NCBI GenBank assembly: GCA_029204225.1 | Contig: CM055095.1 | Location: forward strand, 10,450,683-10,514,682 | DNA from: Diphasiastrum complanatum | Lineage: Eukaryota; Streptophyta; Lycopodiopsida; Lycopodiales; Lycopodiaceae | Reading direction: 5' to 3' | Length of the DNA: 64,000 bases | In this document: positions 36,501-45,021 of the stretch, piece by piece | How the letters are laid out: every line of letters starts with the position of its first letter | Position numbering within the stretch: position 1 is the stretch's first letter | Made by a program: the position numbers and the translations under genes | Notes under the pieces: model-generated | Database searches by the model: none | Seen by the model: the letters and a program-made list of their open reading frames with translations, nothing else | Told to the model about the DNA's origin: nothing

Positions 36501-39500
36501 GTTAGTTACTCATCATCTGTATGCTAAACGTTCTACATGTTCGTTTGCTATTCTACAAATCGAGTTTTTGGGCTTCTTTGTTACTAATGGTACTGTTCGT
36601 CTCGACCCTCGTAAGGTCCGTTCTATTCTTTCATGGCCCGTGCCTGCTGATGTTCATGATGTTCGTATGTTTCTTGGTCTTGCTATCCATCTTCGTAAAC
36701 CAGTTGCTCATTTTGCCACTCTTGCATCTCCTTTGCATGCTCTGTTGAGAAAGGAAACTTCGTTTGCTTGGACTCCCGCATGTCAGTCAGCTTTTGATAC
36801 TTTGAAGGTTAAGCTTACCACTGCCCCTGTTTTATGTCTTCCAGATTTTTCCCAGCGTTTTGCTGTTGAGACTGATGCTAGCTCCACAGGATTAGGTGCT
36901 TTGTTACGTCAGCGTCAGTGTGTTATTGCATATGAATCCCGTCGTCTTCGTTCGTATGAGCAGCGCTATTCCACTCATGAAAAAGAGTTGCCTGCTATCA
37001 TTTTTGCTTTAAAGAAGTGGCGTCATTATCTGTATCGTGTTCCGTTTGATGTTTTTACTGAACACCAGTCACTTCGTTATTTGTATACACAAAAGGATCT
37101 TAGTGATCGTTAGTACCGTTGGCTTTAGTTTTTACAGTCCTTTCATTTTGATATTCATTATAAGCCTGGTAAAAGTAACGCTGCTGCTGATGCTTTGTCT
37201 CGTTTACCTGCTCTTACTTACAGTCTTGTTACGTCTCCCCACTCTTGGTATGATGATCTTCCTCAGGCTTATGCCACATGTCCAGACTTTCGTGATGTTA
37301 TGTCGTCTGCCTCTCGTCCTTCCTCTCACCCTCACCAGGTTTATTCCATTGTTAATCATCGTTTGTTTCACTATGGTTCGTTATGTAGTCCCAGCACTCT
37401 CGACATACGTCCACAGCTCCTTGATGCCCATTCCTCTCCTGTTGGCGGCCATTTTGGTTTTCAGAAGTCCTTGTTCCGTTTGAAAGAACATCTTTATTGG
37501 CCTTCCATGAAGCGTGAGCTTTCCCACCTTATTCATACTTGTGATTTTTGCCTTCGTAACAAGTATTCTCGTGAAAAACCTGGCGGTCTCCTTCAAAGTT
37601 GGCCTATTCCTTCCCGCCAATGGACTGATATATCTATGGACTTCATTTTAGGTCTTCCCCGTACTCAGCGTGGTCATGACTCTTGTTTGGTGGTAGTTGA
37701 TAGGTTTTCTAAACAAGCTCATTTCATACCAGTCAGACGTACTATTACAGCAGAGCAGTGTGGTCGTTTATTTATTTCTGAGATTTTCCGCTTACGTGGT
37801 CTCCCACGATCTATACTTACTGATCGGGATACCAAGTTTACATCAGGTTTTTGGACAGAGCTTATGCGTATCTTGGATGTTAGGATACTTATGGGCACTG
37901 CTTATCATTCTTCTGCGGATGGTCAGTCTGAGGTTATTAACTGGGTATTGGAGGATTATTTACGACATTATGTTTCTCCTTCTGGTCGTGATTGGGATCA
38001 GCATTTATGTTTGGCTGAGTATAGTTATAACAGTTCTGTTAGTTCCAGCACAGGTGTTTCTCCTTTCCTGCTTGCTCATGGATACTCACCAGTTCTACCC
38101 GGTATACCTGCTCCTCCAGATGATGCACCTGTTACTATTTCATCTTATCTTCGAGTGCTCGGGAGATTATTACTAGAGCTGCTACTCATTTACAGCATAT
38201 TCAGCAGCAGTACAGAACCATTGTTGATCGTCATCGGCGCCATGTTGAGTTTGCAGAGGGAGATACTGTTTTTCTCCGGTTACGCTTTTCTCGCCATCGT
38301 TTTGTACAGGGTCTTGCTTCTACTGAGAAGCTTGCGCCACGCTATTATGGGCCTTTTCAGATTCTTGAGCGCCTCAGTCCAGTTACATATCGTCTTGAGT
38401 TACCTGCTGCTACTCGGGCTTGTGATATCTTACATGTCAGTTTATTACGTGTTGCTATTGAGGATGATGCTCCTCGAGATTCCTCATTTCCTACAGATCC
38501 AGAGCTTTTTCCATTCCTGCCAGCTGCTATTTTACAGGTGCGCTTATTGCATAGTCGTCGCCATCGGCCGGTTCAGTTTTTGGTCCAGTGGCATGGTCGT
38601 CCTATTGAGGAGGCTACTTGGGAGCCGATTGATGTTTTTTATCATACCCCTATTCTGGCTGATCAGGCTCGATCACTTGCAGCTACCATTGCTTCTCGGG
38701 ATGCTCCGGCTTCTCTTGATGTTCCTTTCTCAGATGGGACATCTTGATGCAGTATTTTTCTCTGGCACTGGTTCTTATCTTATTTTGCCTACATTGGGGG
38801 CAATGTTCTTTATAGCCAGGGAGAGTTACGGACTACAGGATACAGGCCTACTGGGCTACTCTGCATATATTCTGTAAACCTCTTTACATTTACTGTTGGT
38901 TATGTATATTTCTGGTTACGCATTTTATATTAGTCATGTACAGGCCCCAGAGCCTTTTTATATGCTTATGACCCGCACTGGGTCCTTTTTTATGACATTG
39001 ACTGGCCTTGGGCCCTTATTATATGGTTATATGTGGAGGGGGGGGCCCGTAGGAGGGCGCACTATTTTCCCTCCACATTTTGCCTCCCTTTACTTTTGAA
39101 TTCCTTTTTTAGGGTTCATTGGTAAGGTATTTATAGGGGCATTTGTACACTCATTTTTCAAATTATTGATTGGTATTGCTTGGGCTCTTCGTGGGAGAAC
39201 CTATTGTCTTGTCTATTGCTTGTAGGGCTTTAGTCTATTGCTGTCTTTTATGCTTCATTGATTCAACACCTGAGATTTTGATCATAACTGCTGCTATTTT
39301 ACAGGTGCGCTTATTGCATAGTCGTCGCCATCGGCAGGTTCAGTTTTTGGTCTAGTGGGATGGTCGTCCTATTGAGGAGGCTACTTCGGAGCCCATTGAT
39401 GTTTTTTATCATACCCCTATCCTGGCTGATCAGGCTCGATCACTTGCAGCTACCATTGGTTCTCGGGATGCTCCGGCTTCTCTTGATGTTCCTTTCTCAG

Positions 39501-40778
39501 ATGGGATATCTTGATGCAGTATTTTTCTCTGGCACTGGTTCTTATCTTATTTTGCCTACATTGGGGGCAATGTTCTTTATAGCCAGGGAGAGTTACGGAC
39601 TGCAGGATACAGGCCTACTGGGCTACTTTGCATATATTCCGCAGGCCTCTTTACATTTACTGTTGGTTATGTATATTTCTAGTTACGCATTTTATATTAG
39701 TCATGTACAGGCCCCCAGAGCCTTTTTATATGCTTATGACCCGCACTGGGTCCTTTTTTATGACATTGACTGGCCTTGGGCCCTTATTATATGGTTATAT
39801 GTGGAATGGGGGCCCGTAGGAGGGCGCACTATTTTCCCTCCACATTTTGCCTCCCTTTACTTTTGAATTCCTATTTTAGGGTTCATTGGTAGGGTATTTA
39901 TAGGGGCATTTGTACACTCATTTTTCAGATTATTGATTGGTATTGCTTGGGCTCTTCGTGGGAGAACCTATTGTCTTGTCTATTGCTTGTAGGGCTTTAG
40001 TCTATTGCTGTCTTTTATGCTTCATTGATTCAACACCTGACATTTTGATCATAACTCTCGCACATGGCATCCAACAATGGGTGATCAGTCCACTTAGCAT
40101 GCATGCTACCTGTGACTTGTAAATATGGAATGACTCATAGGGTACTAACCCCCTGCCCCACCGAAGACCTGTGACCCCTTGGTCACCCCGGCTACTTGTT
40201 GGCTAGCATCTCGTCACTGACGACTAGGATCCCGACGGTCACAATTCACCGCGGCTCTACCAGCTTGTTAGGCGGTCATCCCAGGTCACTACTTGTGATG
40301 CACCGCTCCTAGCCTAGGACAGATGTCCAATCTGGTCACTAGCCTTTGCCGATGCTTGGCCTCAAGCTCTCTAGTAACCGGCCGTGCCGAGGTCATGCTA
40401 GAGCGAGACTGGGCTCTAATAGTCACCAACCAGCTTGCCCATCTGCTCTCCAAATTAGCTAAAGATCATAGGGCATAAATAGATCTTTGTGATCTGTTTT
40501 TTTCACATGTACATTAACAAATATGCAAGATAAAAGGGAGAAATAGCTTGTCTACACGAAGTCAAAAAGACCGATAATCTAGTCAGTAGCAAAGTATGTA
40601 TCTGTAATGTGTTGTTCTTGCTTTCATTACTGCCACATGTTTACTAGTGAATTGTACAGACAACAAATAGTTATGTATTTGAAGAGTAATAAGAGCAAAA
40701 ACCTGGAAAGATGCAGCAATGTCAGCACGCATTTGACGGTCTTCAGCAGATGCCAATGACATTGGTGCATTCTCGTTG
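23715..40778 (-). CDS. GCP1: tRNA N6-adenosine threonylcarbamoyltransferase, organellar Kae1/TsaD/Qri7 type (last five exons)
   Basis: The enzyme transfers threonylcarbamoyl to A37 of ANN-decoding tRNAs; the plant GCP1/OSGEPL1/QRI7 branch acts in mitochondria. Minus-strand exons, 5' to 3': 40778-40703 (APMSLASAEDRQMRADIAASFQ region), 30846-30763 (RVAILHLEDRCRRAIDWA), 30668-30554 (VVSGGVASNN, then CPPPRLCTDN), 24398-24310 (GVMVAWAGIEHLRLG) and 23849-23715 (LRPRWQLGEIYAEG, stop TGA). All introns are GT-AG and all phases fit, including the codon split 1+2 between 30554 and 24398, giving a continuous C-terminal part of about 168 residues. VVSGGVASN and CTDNGVMVAW are signatures of the family's ASKHA fold; the CTDN Asp is the expected metal ligand. 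The first visible exon starts in phase 2, so exons encoding the HxxxH metal site lie upstream beyond the window. Introns are 460, 6,155, 94 and 9,856 bp, then at least 23 kb. The donor of the 30668-30554 exon lies in a CT repeat. Confidence 0.92.
25628..25930. mobile_element. hAT-type MITE, 303 bp, with 8-bp target duplication
   Basis: The ends form an 18-bp inverted repeat with one mismatch: C-G/A-TAGTGACCAGGGAACG. They are flanked by a direct repeat CTTTGAAG at 25620-25627 and 25931-25938. An 8-bp target duplication is typical of the hAT superfamily. A further inner copy of TGTGACCAGGGAACACG occurs near 25850. There is no coding capacity. It lies in the 6.2-kb intron of GCP1. Confidence 0.85.
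26931..27010. repeat. Perfect 30-bp inverted repeat with 20-nt loop
   Basis: Arms 26931-26960 and 26981-27010 are exactly complementary, including a C7/G7 run and GGTCCAAACC. The loop is 26961-26980 and contains the palindrome AGGGCCCT. It lies in a GCP1 intron. No similarity extends beyond the arms. Confidence 0.95.
28030..29760 (-). mobile_element. Degenerate LINE with endonuclease and RT remnants, in a GCP1 intron
   Basis: Read from 29620 downwards, the first part is an APE-type endonuclease remnant: LLAGNFNTRTS (GDFNART in intact elements), then YGEHFLLLGEAHEL and finally GVDYSMGSPSF near 29180. A linker near 28900-28820 reads RSKFRHPHQPWYDN. The RT start is near 28320-28050: GFRAQHSATDHVF in one frame, then VYFCFVDFQKTFNSVPRHM. 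Frames are broken by stops and shifts, and the RT palm downstream of this block is missing. It is homologous to the relic in NEDD1 intron 2. A GA tract at 29634-29691 lies in its 5' part. Confidence 0.8.
29634..29691. repeat. (GA)n tract in the 5' part of the LINE
   Basis: About 28 GA units with one GGG interruption. The plus-strand sequence that follows (GCTTT...AATGT...TGCCAAAAGACATATAAGATGA) matches that after the GA tract at 11535. Confidence 0.9.
30494..30551. repeat. (GA)n tract at a GCP1 splice donor
   Basis: About 29 GA units on the plus strand are a (CT)n tract on the GCP1 sense strand. The intron begins GTCTCTCT, so the donor dinucleotide is the first step of the repeat. Confidence 0.95.
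30990..33045. other. Intronic DNA without recognised content
   Basis: This stretch lies in the 9.9-kb GCP1 intron. A 178-codon minus-strand frame at 31575-32111 is rich in hydrophobic residues but matches no family I know and has no supporting context. The minus-strand stretch 33045-32800 stays mostly open after the gag fragment at 33050-34185 and may be part of that element. Confidence 0.5.
33050..34185 (-). pseudogene. Ty3/gypsy gag fragment (element E)
   Basis: The minus-strand frame 33555-33058 (MQEYANKYKEV...PEWLVVHKFIFGLREELR) and the overlapping frame upstream (WVAFKRAF, FIPPHEHVRATNAWFLH) match the retrotransposon gag capsid domain, which binds and packages element RNA. The C-terminal part holds CPRCMGKK, a possible broken zinc knuckle. 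A stop lies between the two parts near 33560. The fragment ends at 34185, where the truncated LTR of element D begins. No LTR of its own is visible. Confidence 0.7.
34186..34469 (+). repeat. Truncated 5' LTR of element D
   Basis: It is nearly identical to the last 284 bp of the 3' LTRs, from CCTTGGGCCC to ATCATAACT. The first 200 bp or so are absent, and the LTR abuts element E directly. With its promoter half missing, normal transcription of D is unlikely. Confidence 0.9.
34470..34481 (+). other. Primer-binding site of element D (tRNA-iMet)
   Basis: TGGTATCAGAGC directly follows the LTR. It is complementary to the 3' end of plant initiator tRNA-Met, the usual primer of chromodomain Ty3 elements. 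Confidence 0.9.
34811..34985 (+). repeat. Three direct repeats of about 75 bp in the D gag remnant
   Basis: The unit TTGATTGGAGGCTGTCCA-CGCCC begins near 34811, 34891 and 34958. It is followed in the first two copies by -TTCATCACATTTT and a CAGCCAT box. The repeats stand where the capsid coding region should be. Confidence 0.85.
34963..35763 (+). CDS. Gag C-terminal zinc knuckle plus aspartic protease, element D
   Basis: The frame carries a zinc knuckle CFNCKSPDHIARDC (about 35120-35161) and a retropepsin active site VDTGSTHSF (about 35422-35448), followed by the flap region and the ILGPDWF block near 35635. The protease cleaves the Gag-Pol precursor. The capsid domain is missing: only about 50 codons precede the knuckle. 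The frame ends in TAG at 35761, but the same frame continues without shift into RT, so PR and RT were probably one polyprotein. Confidence 0.85.
   Translation: MEAVQRPLSFSLSVSSPSSTLPSAPRPPFSPRPVFVRRYSLPEMSEIRGKRLCFNCKSPDHIARDCRQPATTTAVYFHDADTPDDSPDSAICLHILDDDPRVDQFATPTEPVPDPPDLAVCHAQLAYATWAGKPGPRHIRLRVRITGREFIALVDTGSTHSFLSSHITTCIRAIPVTTPHPLHLEVASAHSFPSTQIYQQLSYRIGGFLGQADFHIIPLTRYDLILGPDWFASLGAVTANLQQQTLTFSHDGTQHIFSGIDSRQDY
35764..37194 (+). pseudogene. Reverse transcriptase and RNase H, element D
   Basis: The frame is open from after TAG 35761 to TAG 37111. RT motifs are all present: KKDGSKRLCIDYRALN (about 36106), SKLDLRSGYHQIR (36232), FRVLPFGVTNGPPTFQ (36328) and the catalytic YFDDIL (about 36427). 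RNase H follows, with VETDASSTGLGA (about 36865) and THEKELPAI (36974). Two TAG codons at 37111 and 37126 stand where Gln is expected in the conserved ...YRWL-FLQ block, and the frame then continues to YKPGKSNAAADALSR. Apart from these stops the enzyme looks complete, so the insertion is not very old. Confidence 0.88.
37195..38746 (+). pseudogene. Integrase with chromodomain-like C-terminus, element D
   Basis: The same frame continues from RNase H. The zinc domain has H..H (near 37430-37455) and CDFCLRNK (about 37540). The catalytic triad is Asp in WTDISMDFILG (about 37630), Asp in LTDRDTKF (about 37817) and Glu in GQSEVIN (about 37921). A one-base shift near 38155-38165 moves the rest into another frame: the GPF-ILERLSPVTYRL block and then a chromodomain-like stretch, VQFLVQWHGRPIEEATWEP (about 38570-38630), ending in a stop near 38747. 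Such chromodomains guide insertion to heterochromatin. Confidence 0.87.
38804..39289 (+). repeat. First 3' LTR of element D (486 bp)
   Basis: It starts TGTTCTTTATAG just after a purine-rich ATTGGGGGCAA, which is the likely polypurine tract, and ends ATCATAACT like the other copies. The exact start is inferred. The match between the two 3' copies in fact extends left through the pol tail. Confidence 0.75.
39290..39511 (+). repeat. Second copy of the D pol tail (chromodomain end)
   Basis: It duplicates about 38523-38746 (from GCTGCTATTTTACAGGTGCGC) with few differences, including a TAG at about 39355. It is inserted directly after the first 3' LTR. Confidence 0.9.
39571..40056 (+). repeat. Second 3' LTR of element D (486 bp)
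   Basis: It has the same length and ends as the first 3' LTR, with scattered substitutions. Together with the pol-tail copy it forms a second unit of about 767 bp. Confidence 0.85.
40057..40700. repeat. Intronic DNA with a dispersed repeat also found at 27859-27962
   Basis: About 40262-40372 (CTTGTTAGGCGGTCATCCCAGGTCACTACTTGTGATGCACC and beyond) resembles 27859-27962 over about 105 bp. It probably belongs to an unidentified transposable element. Nothing else is recognised here. Confidence 0.55.
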
Positions 40779-41208
40779 CTGCAAAACACAAGGCAATTAA
40801 ACACTTTGTTGATGCCGACTAACATCTAATAGCCTCAAACAATGAAAGAACCCATGTCACATAACATAATTAGAAACATAAGCTGACCAAAGTGTCCACA
40901 TAAATTGCTTCTGAAGGTCCACTAAAATTTTATTAATTAACAAAGATAGAGACGAAATGGAGCAACAAGAGATATTTCAAAAAAGGTGGAGCTTTTATTC
41001 GTCTGTCTTATTTTACATGTAAACATAGTATTCATATCCACCAGTAACAATACATAACACGTGGGACCATAAAGAGGTAGTTTTGAATCCTGAAGACAGC
41101 ATGCCAAAGTTGTACTCGTTACAAGCTTTTTGAGAAGTGCAGATGAGTTTCAACATGATGTACTTACAAGGTCTAAAATAAGCACTTACAAGTGCCATGG
41201 GAGAAAAT

Positions 41209-41307
41209 ATGTGATCATCGCGTTCGACTTACACACGCAGGGTGCCAAATCCCTCTCACTTATTAACTAGGGTTAGGGTTGCCTTGGGATCCGCAAACCC
41301 TCCGACA
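41209..41307 (-). repeat. Truncated 3' LTR of element B
   Basis: It matches the end of the complete LTR at 57232-57331 (ACTTACACACGCAGGGTGCC to CCCTCCGACA). The remaining 670 bp of LTR are absent and unrelated DNA begins at about 41208. Confidence 0.85.
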
Positions 41308-41324
41308 GTATCCCCCACCAAAAC
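41308..41324 (-). other. Polypurine tract of element B
   Basis: On the minus strand, TTTTGGTGGGGGATAC stands immediately before the LTR start TGTCGG. This is the expected place and composition for the plus-strand primer of an LTR element. Confidence 0.75.
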
Positions 41325-41357
41325 TGGTGGCGGTCCCACGACACCTGCAATATGCAG

Positions 41358-43241
41358 TTATTGGGGACTTTTATTGGCTTCGCGCCGAATCTTTATTAAA
41401 TGGTACTGCACCTTCTCCATAAAGTCGAGGCGGGCAGTATTAAAATCCAAGTTGTGTGGCAGAAAACAACGATGGGCTCCGACAATCCACTTTGAGGTTG
41501 TCCATGATGTGAAGCGTGATTCCCAGGCACCTCCCATCATTGCTGCACGAAAGTACAAACGAGCAACCGGCAGCTGATCTTTGATTTGCTCTGAGGCCAT
41601 CGGCTTATTTGGATCGAATGCCAGAGGAGGAAGGCAATCGTCCCATCTGGTTGCCACTAACGCCAACAGAGTTAGATCTTTCGCAAATAGTGCCGATTGT
41701 CGCACCGTTGGATCTAGAGAGTGGATATACTCTCGCTGGTACGCTTGCAAAGCCCGGTGGAAGTCCACTGATATGGTCCAGCTGTAGGGTTGTTGGATGA
41801 TTGGCCAATTGGGTGTATGGATTGTGATTTTGTCCATAGCCAATCCCAAATCTTTCCATTTATTTCTTCGCGGCATTGGCACACAATAAGGGTCGATCCG
41901 CAATTGGCGAGGGCTGGCGTCGTAACTCCTGATTGATTCTGGAGTTTTCTCAAAAACAGTGATTCTCCATGCCGGCTGCTCTCCCAATGCAAGTATTTTA
42001 TCCAACTCTTTGTCGGCCTCCATCTCAGAGGTCTTAAACTTCAGAACCCATCCACCACGCAAGGACTCATGCGGATGTTGCTTTAAGAAGGTCTGGATCT
42101 GGTCCTCGACGCTGATGGGCCTTCTAAATCGAGGCGTGGTCCTTGATGAGGATGGACCTGCTTGTACTGCCGGTAAGATTGGCGGTTGTGCTGCTATATT
42201 TGGAGCTCCCCCCTGATCCATGTTTGGTGAAGTGGTTTCGGTGTGCGGGGGTGAGGCGGCCTGGGTAGCTGTGATGGGCATGGTAGCCCCAATGGTCACA
42301 GACTGTCCTTGATTGGAAGCAGAGGCGAGGGAAGTATCATAGGCACGGGGAATGGGAAGTTCAGTGCGAACAGCAGCAGGGGGTGGAAGCGCAGCTGACG
42401 ATGTATGCCTAGTGCGACGTCGTGACACGGAAGGCGAGTCAGGAATGACGATCTCGCTATGTGGACGATGACGACTATGAGAACTCGAGGCCTGGTGAGA
42501 CGACTCGGCCGATGCTTCTTCGTAGACCGAAAGCACAGAATCCAGGTGGAAACCATGGATTTTGTTTTCTAGGCGAGAAGCGGCTAGAAGAGACAATAAA
42601 GAGCCAGAAGCGAACTACTGCTTAGTATTGCCCTTAATAGCTTGTTTGAGCTCACCAGAAACAGTCTTGAACCAATTATATGGTTCAAGAGGGGCTTTGG
42701 CCAACTTAGTATAGGGGTCAACTATCCTATGGAGGATCTGTGAAGTGATGCGGTCTTTCCTGAGGTTGCCAACCATCAGGAAGTTATTCAGTAGCTGGGC
42801 AGCAGCGTGTATTGAAGGCTCAGTGATGGCTTCCAGAAGGTATCCGTCATTGGTCCAGTGCAGATCATTGGTGAGGTCAATGTACGGCTTGATGGCCTGT
42901 TTTGCCTGCTTGTGATTGGGTGAGGCTTGTGTACCGGATGCTATACCAATGGCTGCAAGGGCGGCCTCAGTGACGCGCACCTTGCGTGTTGCTCCCTGGA
43001 AAGTGATATAAAATTTGGATTTCTCTTCCTTCCAGGTACTGAAGGCAAAAGTGATGAAATCCATGTTGATTCTGCCCGAAAAGGCTCTCTCATGAATACC
43101 CATTGCAGTGAGCAGAGGCTCCGCAAGGGTCATCCACTGAGTGACCATGCTTGTGCTAGGAAGGATCATGATGTCCGTTGCAGATGGGACATCATGATGG
43201 ATAGTATAGCGCGGAGACTGGGAAGTATCGGTAGAAGACAT
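41358..43241 (-). pseudogene. ORF3 downstream of integrase, element B (unknown family)
   Basis: About 628 codons in one frame, starting MSSTDTSQSPRYTIH and broken only by TAG at 42615-42617, where copy C has CAG. I do not recognise the protein. Residues 1-200 look globular and mixed alpha/beta (KFYITFQGATRKVRVTEAALAAIG...), residues 210-370 are Ser/Pro-rich and basic, and residues 370-627 form a second globular part rich in Trp. The frame stays open upstream to 43454 in both B and C, which would add about 71 residues including a hydrophobic run (FLTCFLIHFHVSYISFLLI). The first ATG of the conserved domain is 43241. Position and sense orientation after pol recall the extra or env-like ORFs of some plant Ty3 lineages. 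Apart from the optional N-terminal extension no membrane segment is seen. Confidence 0.75.
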
Positions 43242-43479
43242 GATGAGCAAAAAGGAAATGTAAGACACGTGAAAGTGTATTAGAAAGCAAGTCAGGAATT
43301 TTGGAAAGCTTTGGTCGCAGGAAAAATTTGCAAGAGCTTCGCTAGCACAAGTGAGGAATGAATCAAATTCAGCCAACTTATAGGTGAATTTGGTGGGTCC
43401 ATTACACTGAATACTAGTTTGGCTGATCAGTTTTGAACAAAAATTTGCAGGCATGTACAGTACTGTAAAAATAGGCTAT

Positions 43480-43840
43480 AAAAATCTCGGCGAAGGTTTC
43501 TGGGGATCTGAACCTATCAGGCGAACGTCTTCCAGGGCTGGCGAAGGATGAACCTTTGCCCAGGAGGGACCTTCGCCCAGGTACTGTCATAAATGCTTTT
43601 TTTCACAATCTGAACCTATGGACAACCTATTTTGAACATTTTAAGATCATCTAGCAGGTCGGCGAAGGTTCATAATGAGGTTAAGGTGCTTGGCGAAGGT
43701 TCCCTAAATGGCATATTACTGATCCTTCGCCTAACTCAAAAACTGGATTTTTCCTGGACAAGAACCTTCGCCCAACTCAAATTAGATAAATCTAAAGTGG
43801 ATGTACAGTCTGAGAGCTCGGCAAAGGTTTCTGGTACTGT
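43480..43840. repeat. Array of GGCGAAGGTT/AACCTTCGCC motifs, element B spacer
   Basis: About nine copies or near-copies of the 10-mer occur in both orientations over 360 bp between integrase and ORF3, for example at 43491, 43543, 43570, 43661, 43692, 43723 and 43762. Spacing is irregular (30-70 bp). Copy C has the same array at the same place (58835-59190) and copy A a degenerate one. Confidence 0.85.
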
Positions 43841-44061
43841 ATAGGCCATATCTGACCAAAACAGTGACTTTCTAAGTCATTTTTCATCAAAAAATATTGT
43901 GCTTCCTTTTTCCCATGCTGATGACTTTCTGACTTTTGCTCATCAGTCTTTGCTCAATTTTTGCTTTTTTTTTTTTTTTAACTGTCTTTTTCCAAAAAAC
44001 TCAGCAATTTAAGTACCGAAAACAAAAAATTGAAAAACAAATAAAATTAAAAAACCATTGA

Positions 44062-45021
44062 GATCAAGCTTGCTGAACTGACGGAGCAGGCTGCCAAAAC
44101 CTGCGTAATCGGCTGCCATTCACTAGAGTATTAAATCATTTTCCATCCAAGTGCTCAAGAATTACTGCGCCATAGTTCAGGATTTCCTTTACTTTATATG
44201 GGCCTTCACCGGTAAACTTCAACTTTCCCTTGATCAGCTTGGTTTTGTACATCAATGCAAGATCTCCTGCTTTCAGATCTTTTTTGTGCAATCGACGATT
44301 GTGCCATGCCCTGCTGTGGGCTTTCTCTGCTGCTAACGCATGAACTGCAATCAATTGGGTTTCACATAATTTGTGCGACACTTCATGACGGAATTGTAAA
44401 GACTTATCATCATCAATCGTTCTGTTGCTGCTATGCGTAAGGATGGGATTAAAAATTCAATCGGCATGACAGCATCTTGACCATAAACCAGTTGAAAAGG
44501 TGTTTGATTTGTACTATTTTTGTAAGCGGTTCTGAATGCCCATAATGCTCCATACAGTTTATGTTCCCAATCAAACCGAATTGCTTCAACTGTCTGTCAT
44601 AATGGTGCAGAGAATCTTATTGGAAAATTCAGCTTGTCCATTCCCTCTGGGATAGTAGGGAGTACTAAATCTGTGTCTAACAAAAAAATCTTCCAATAAA
44701 CACTTTATTGTTTGTTAACAAAGTGTGTACCCCGGTCACTAACAATCTCGATCGGACATCCAAATCTGATTATAATATTTTCATATAGAAACTTGGTCGT
44801 AGATTTCGCATCAGCAACTTTGACAGGTCATATAATCAGTTGCTACGATAATCTATCGGGCCTAAGATCCTTGCGCGGCAGGGTGAATAGGACCAACATA
44901 ATCCAGTCCCCATTTTTCAAACGGTGCTTGCGATAAAATCGAATGCAAGGGTTCATAGTTCTGTCGAGTAGGCCGTCGCGCTCGCTACAAACATCACTTA
45001 TCTGAATAAAATTTTGTATCC
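44062..45021 (-). pseudogene. Integrase remnant, element B
   Basis: The frames match the better copy in element C: zinc region fragments near 45021-44950, TAG near 44870, the core with catalytic SDRGTHF-like sequence near 44740 and a GQAE block near 44630, then the C-terminal domain 44381-44136 (LALMYKTKLIKGKLKF...GPYKVKEIL). Several deletions and shifts are present, for example the loss of 30-40 bp of the KWVEAK block near 44830. Confidence 0.85.

Larger units (their letters stand above)
34186..40056 (+). mobile_element. Chromodomain-type Ty3/gypsy element D with duplicated 3' end
   Basis: Order: truncated 5' LTR (34186-34469), primer-binding site, short gag remnant, protease, RT, RNase H, integrase, chromodomain-like tail, 3' LTR (38804-39289), then a second copy of the last 224 bp of pol (39290-39511) and a second 3' LTR (39571-40056). 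It sits in antisense orientation in the GCP1 intron. Protein order PR-RT-RH-INT-chromo and a tRNA-Met primer are typical of plant chromodomain elements of the Ty3 group. Confidence 0.9.

Noticed and set aside
37111..37128. Programmed readthrough at the two TAG codons in element D
   Set aside because: Two stops five codons apart within the conserved RNase H end, both at expected Gln codons, are better explained by C-to-T mutation.
36521..37483. Plus-strand hydrophobic frames inside element D
   Set aside because: They are out-of-frame readings of the RT, RNase H and integrase region. The in-frame protein has all conserved motifs.
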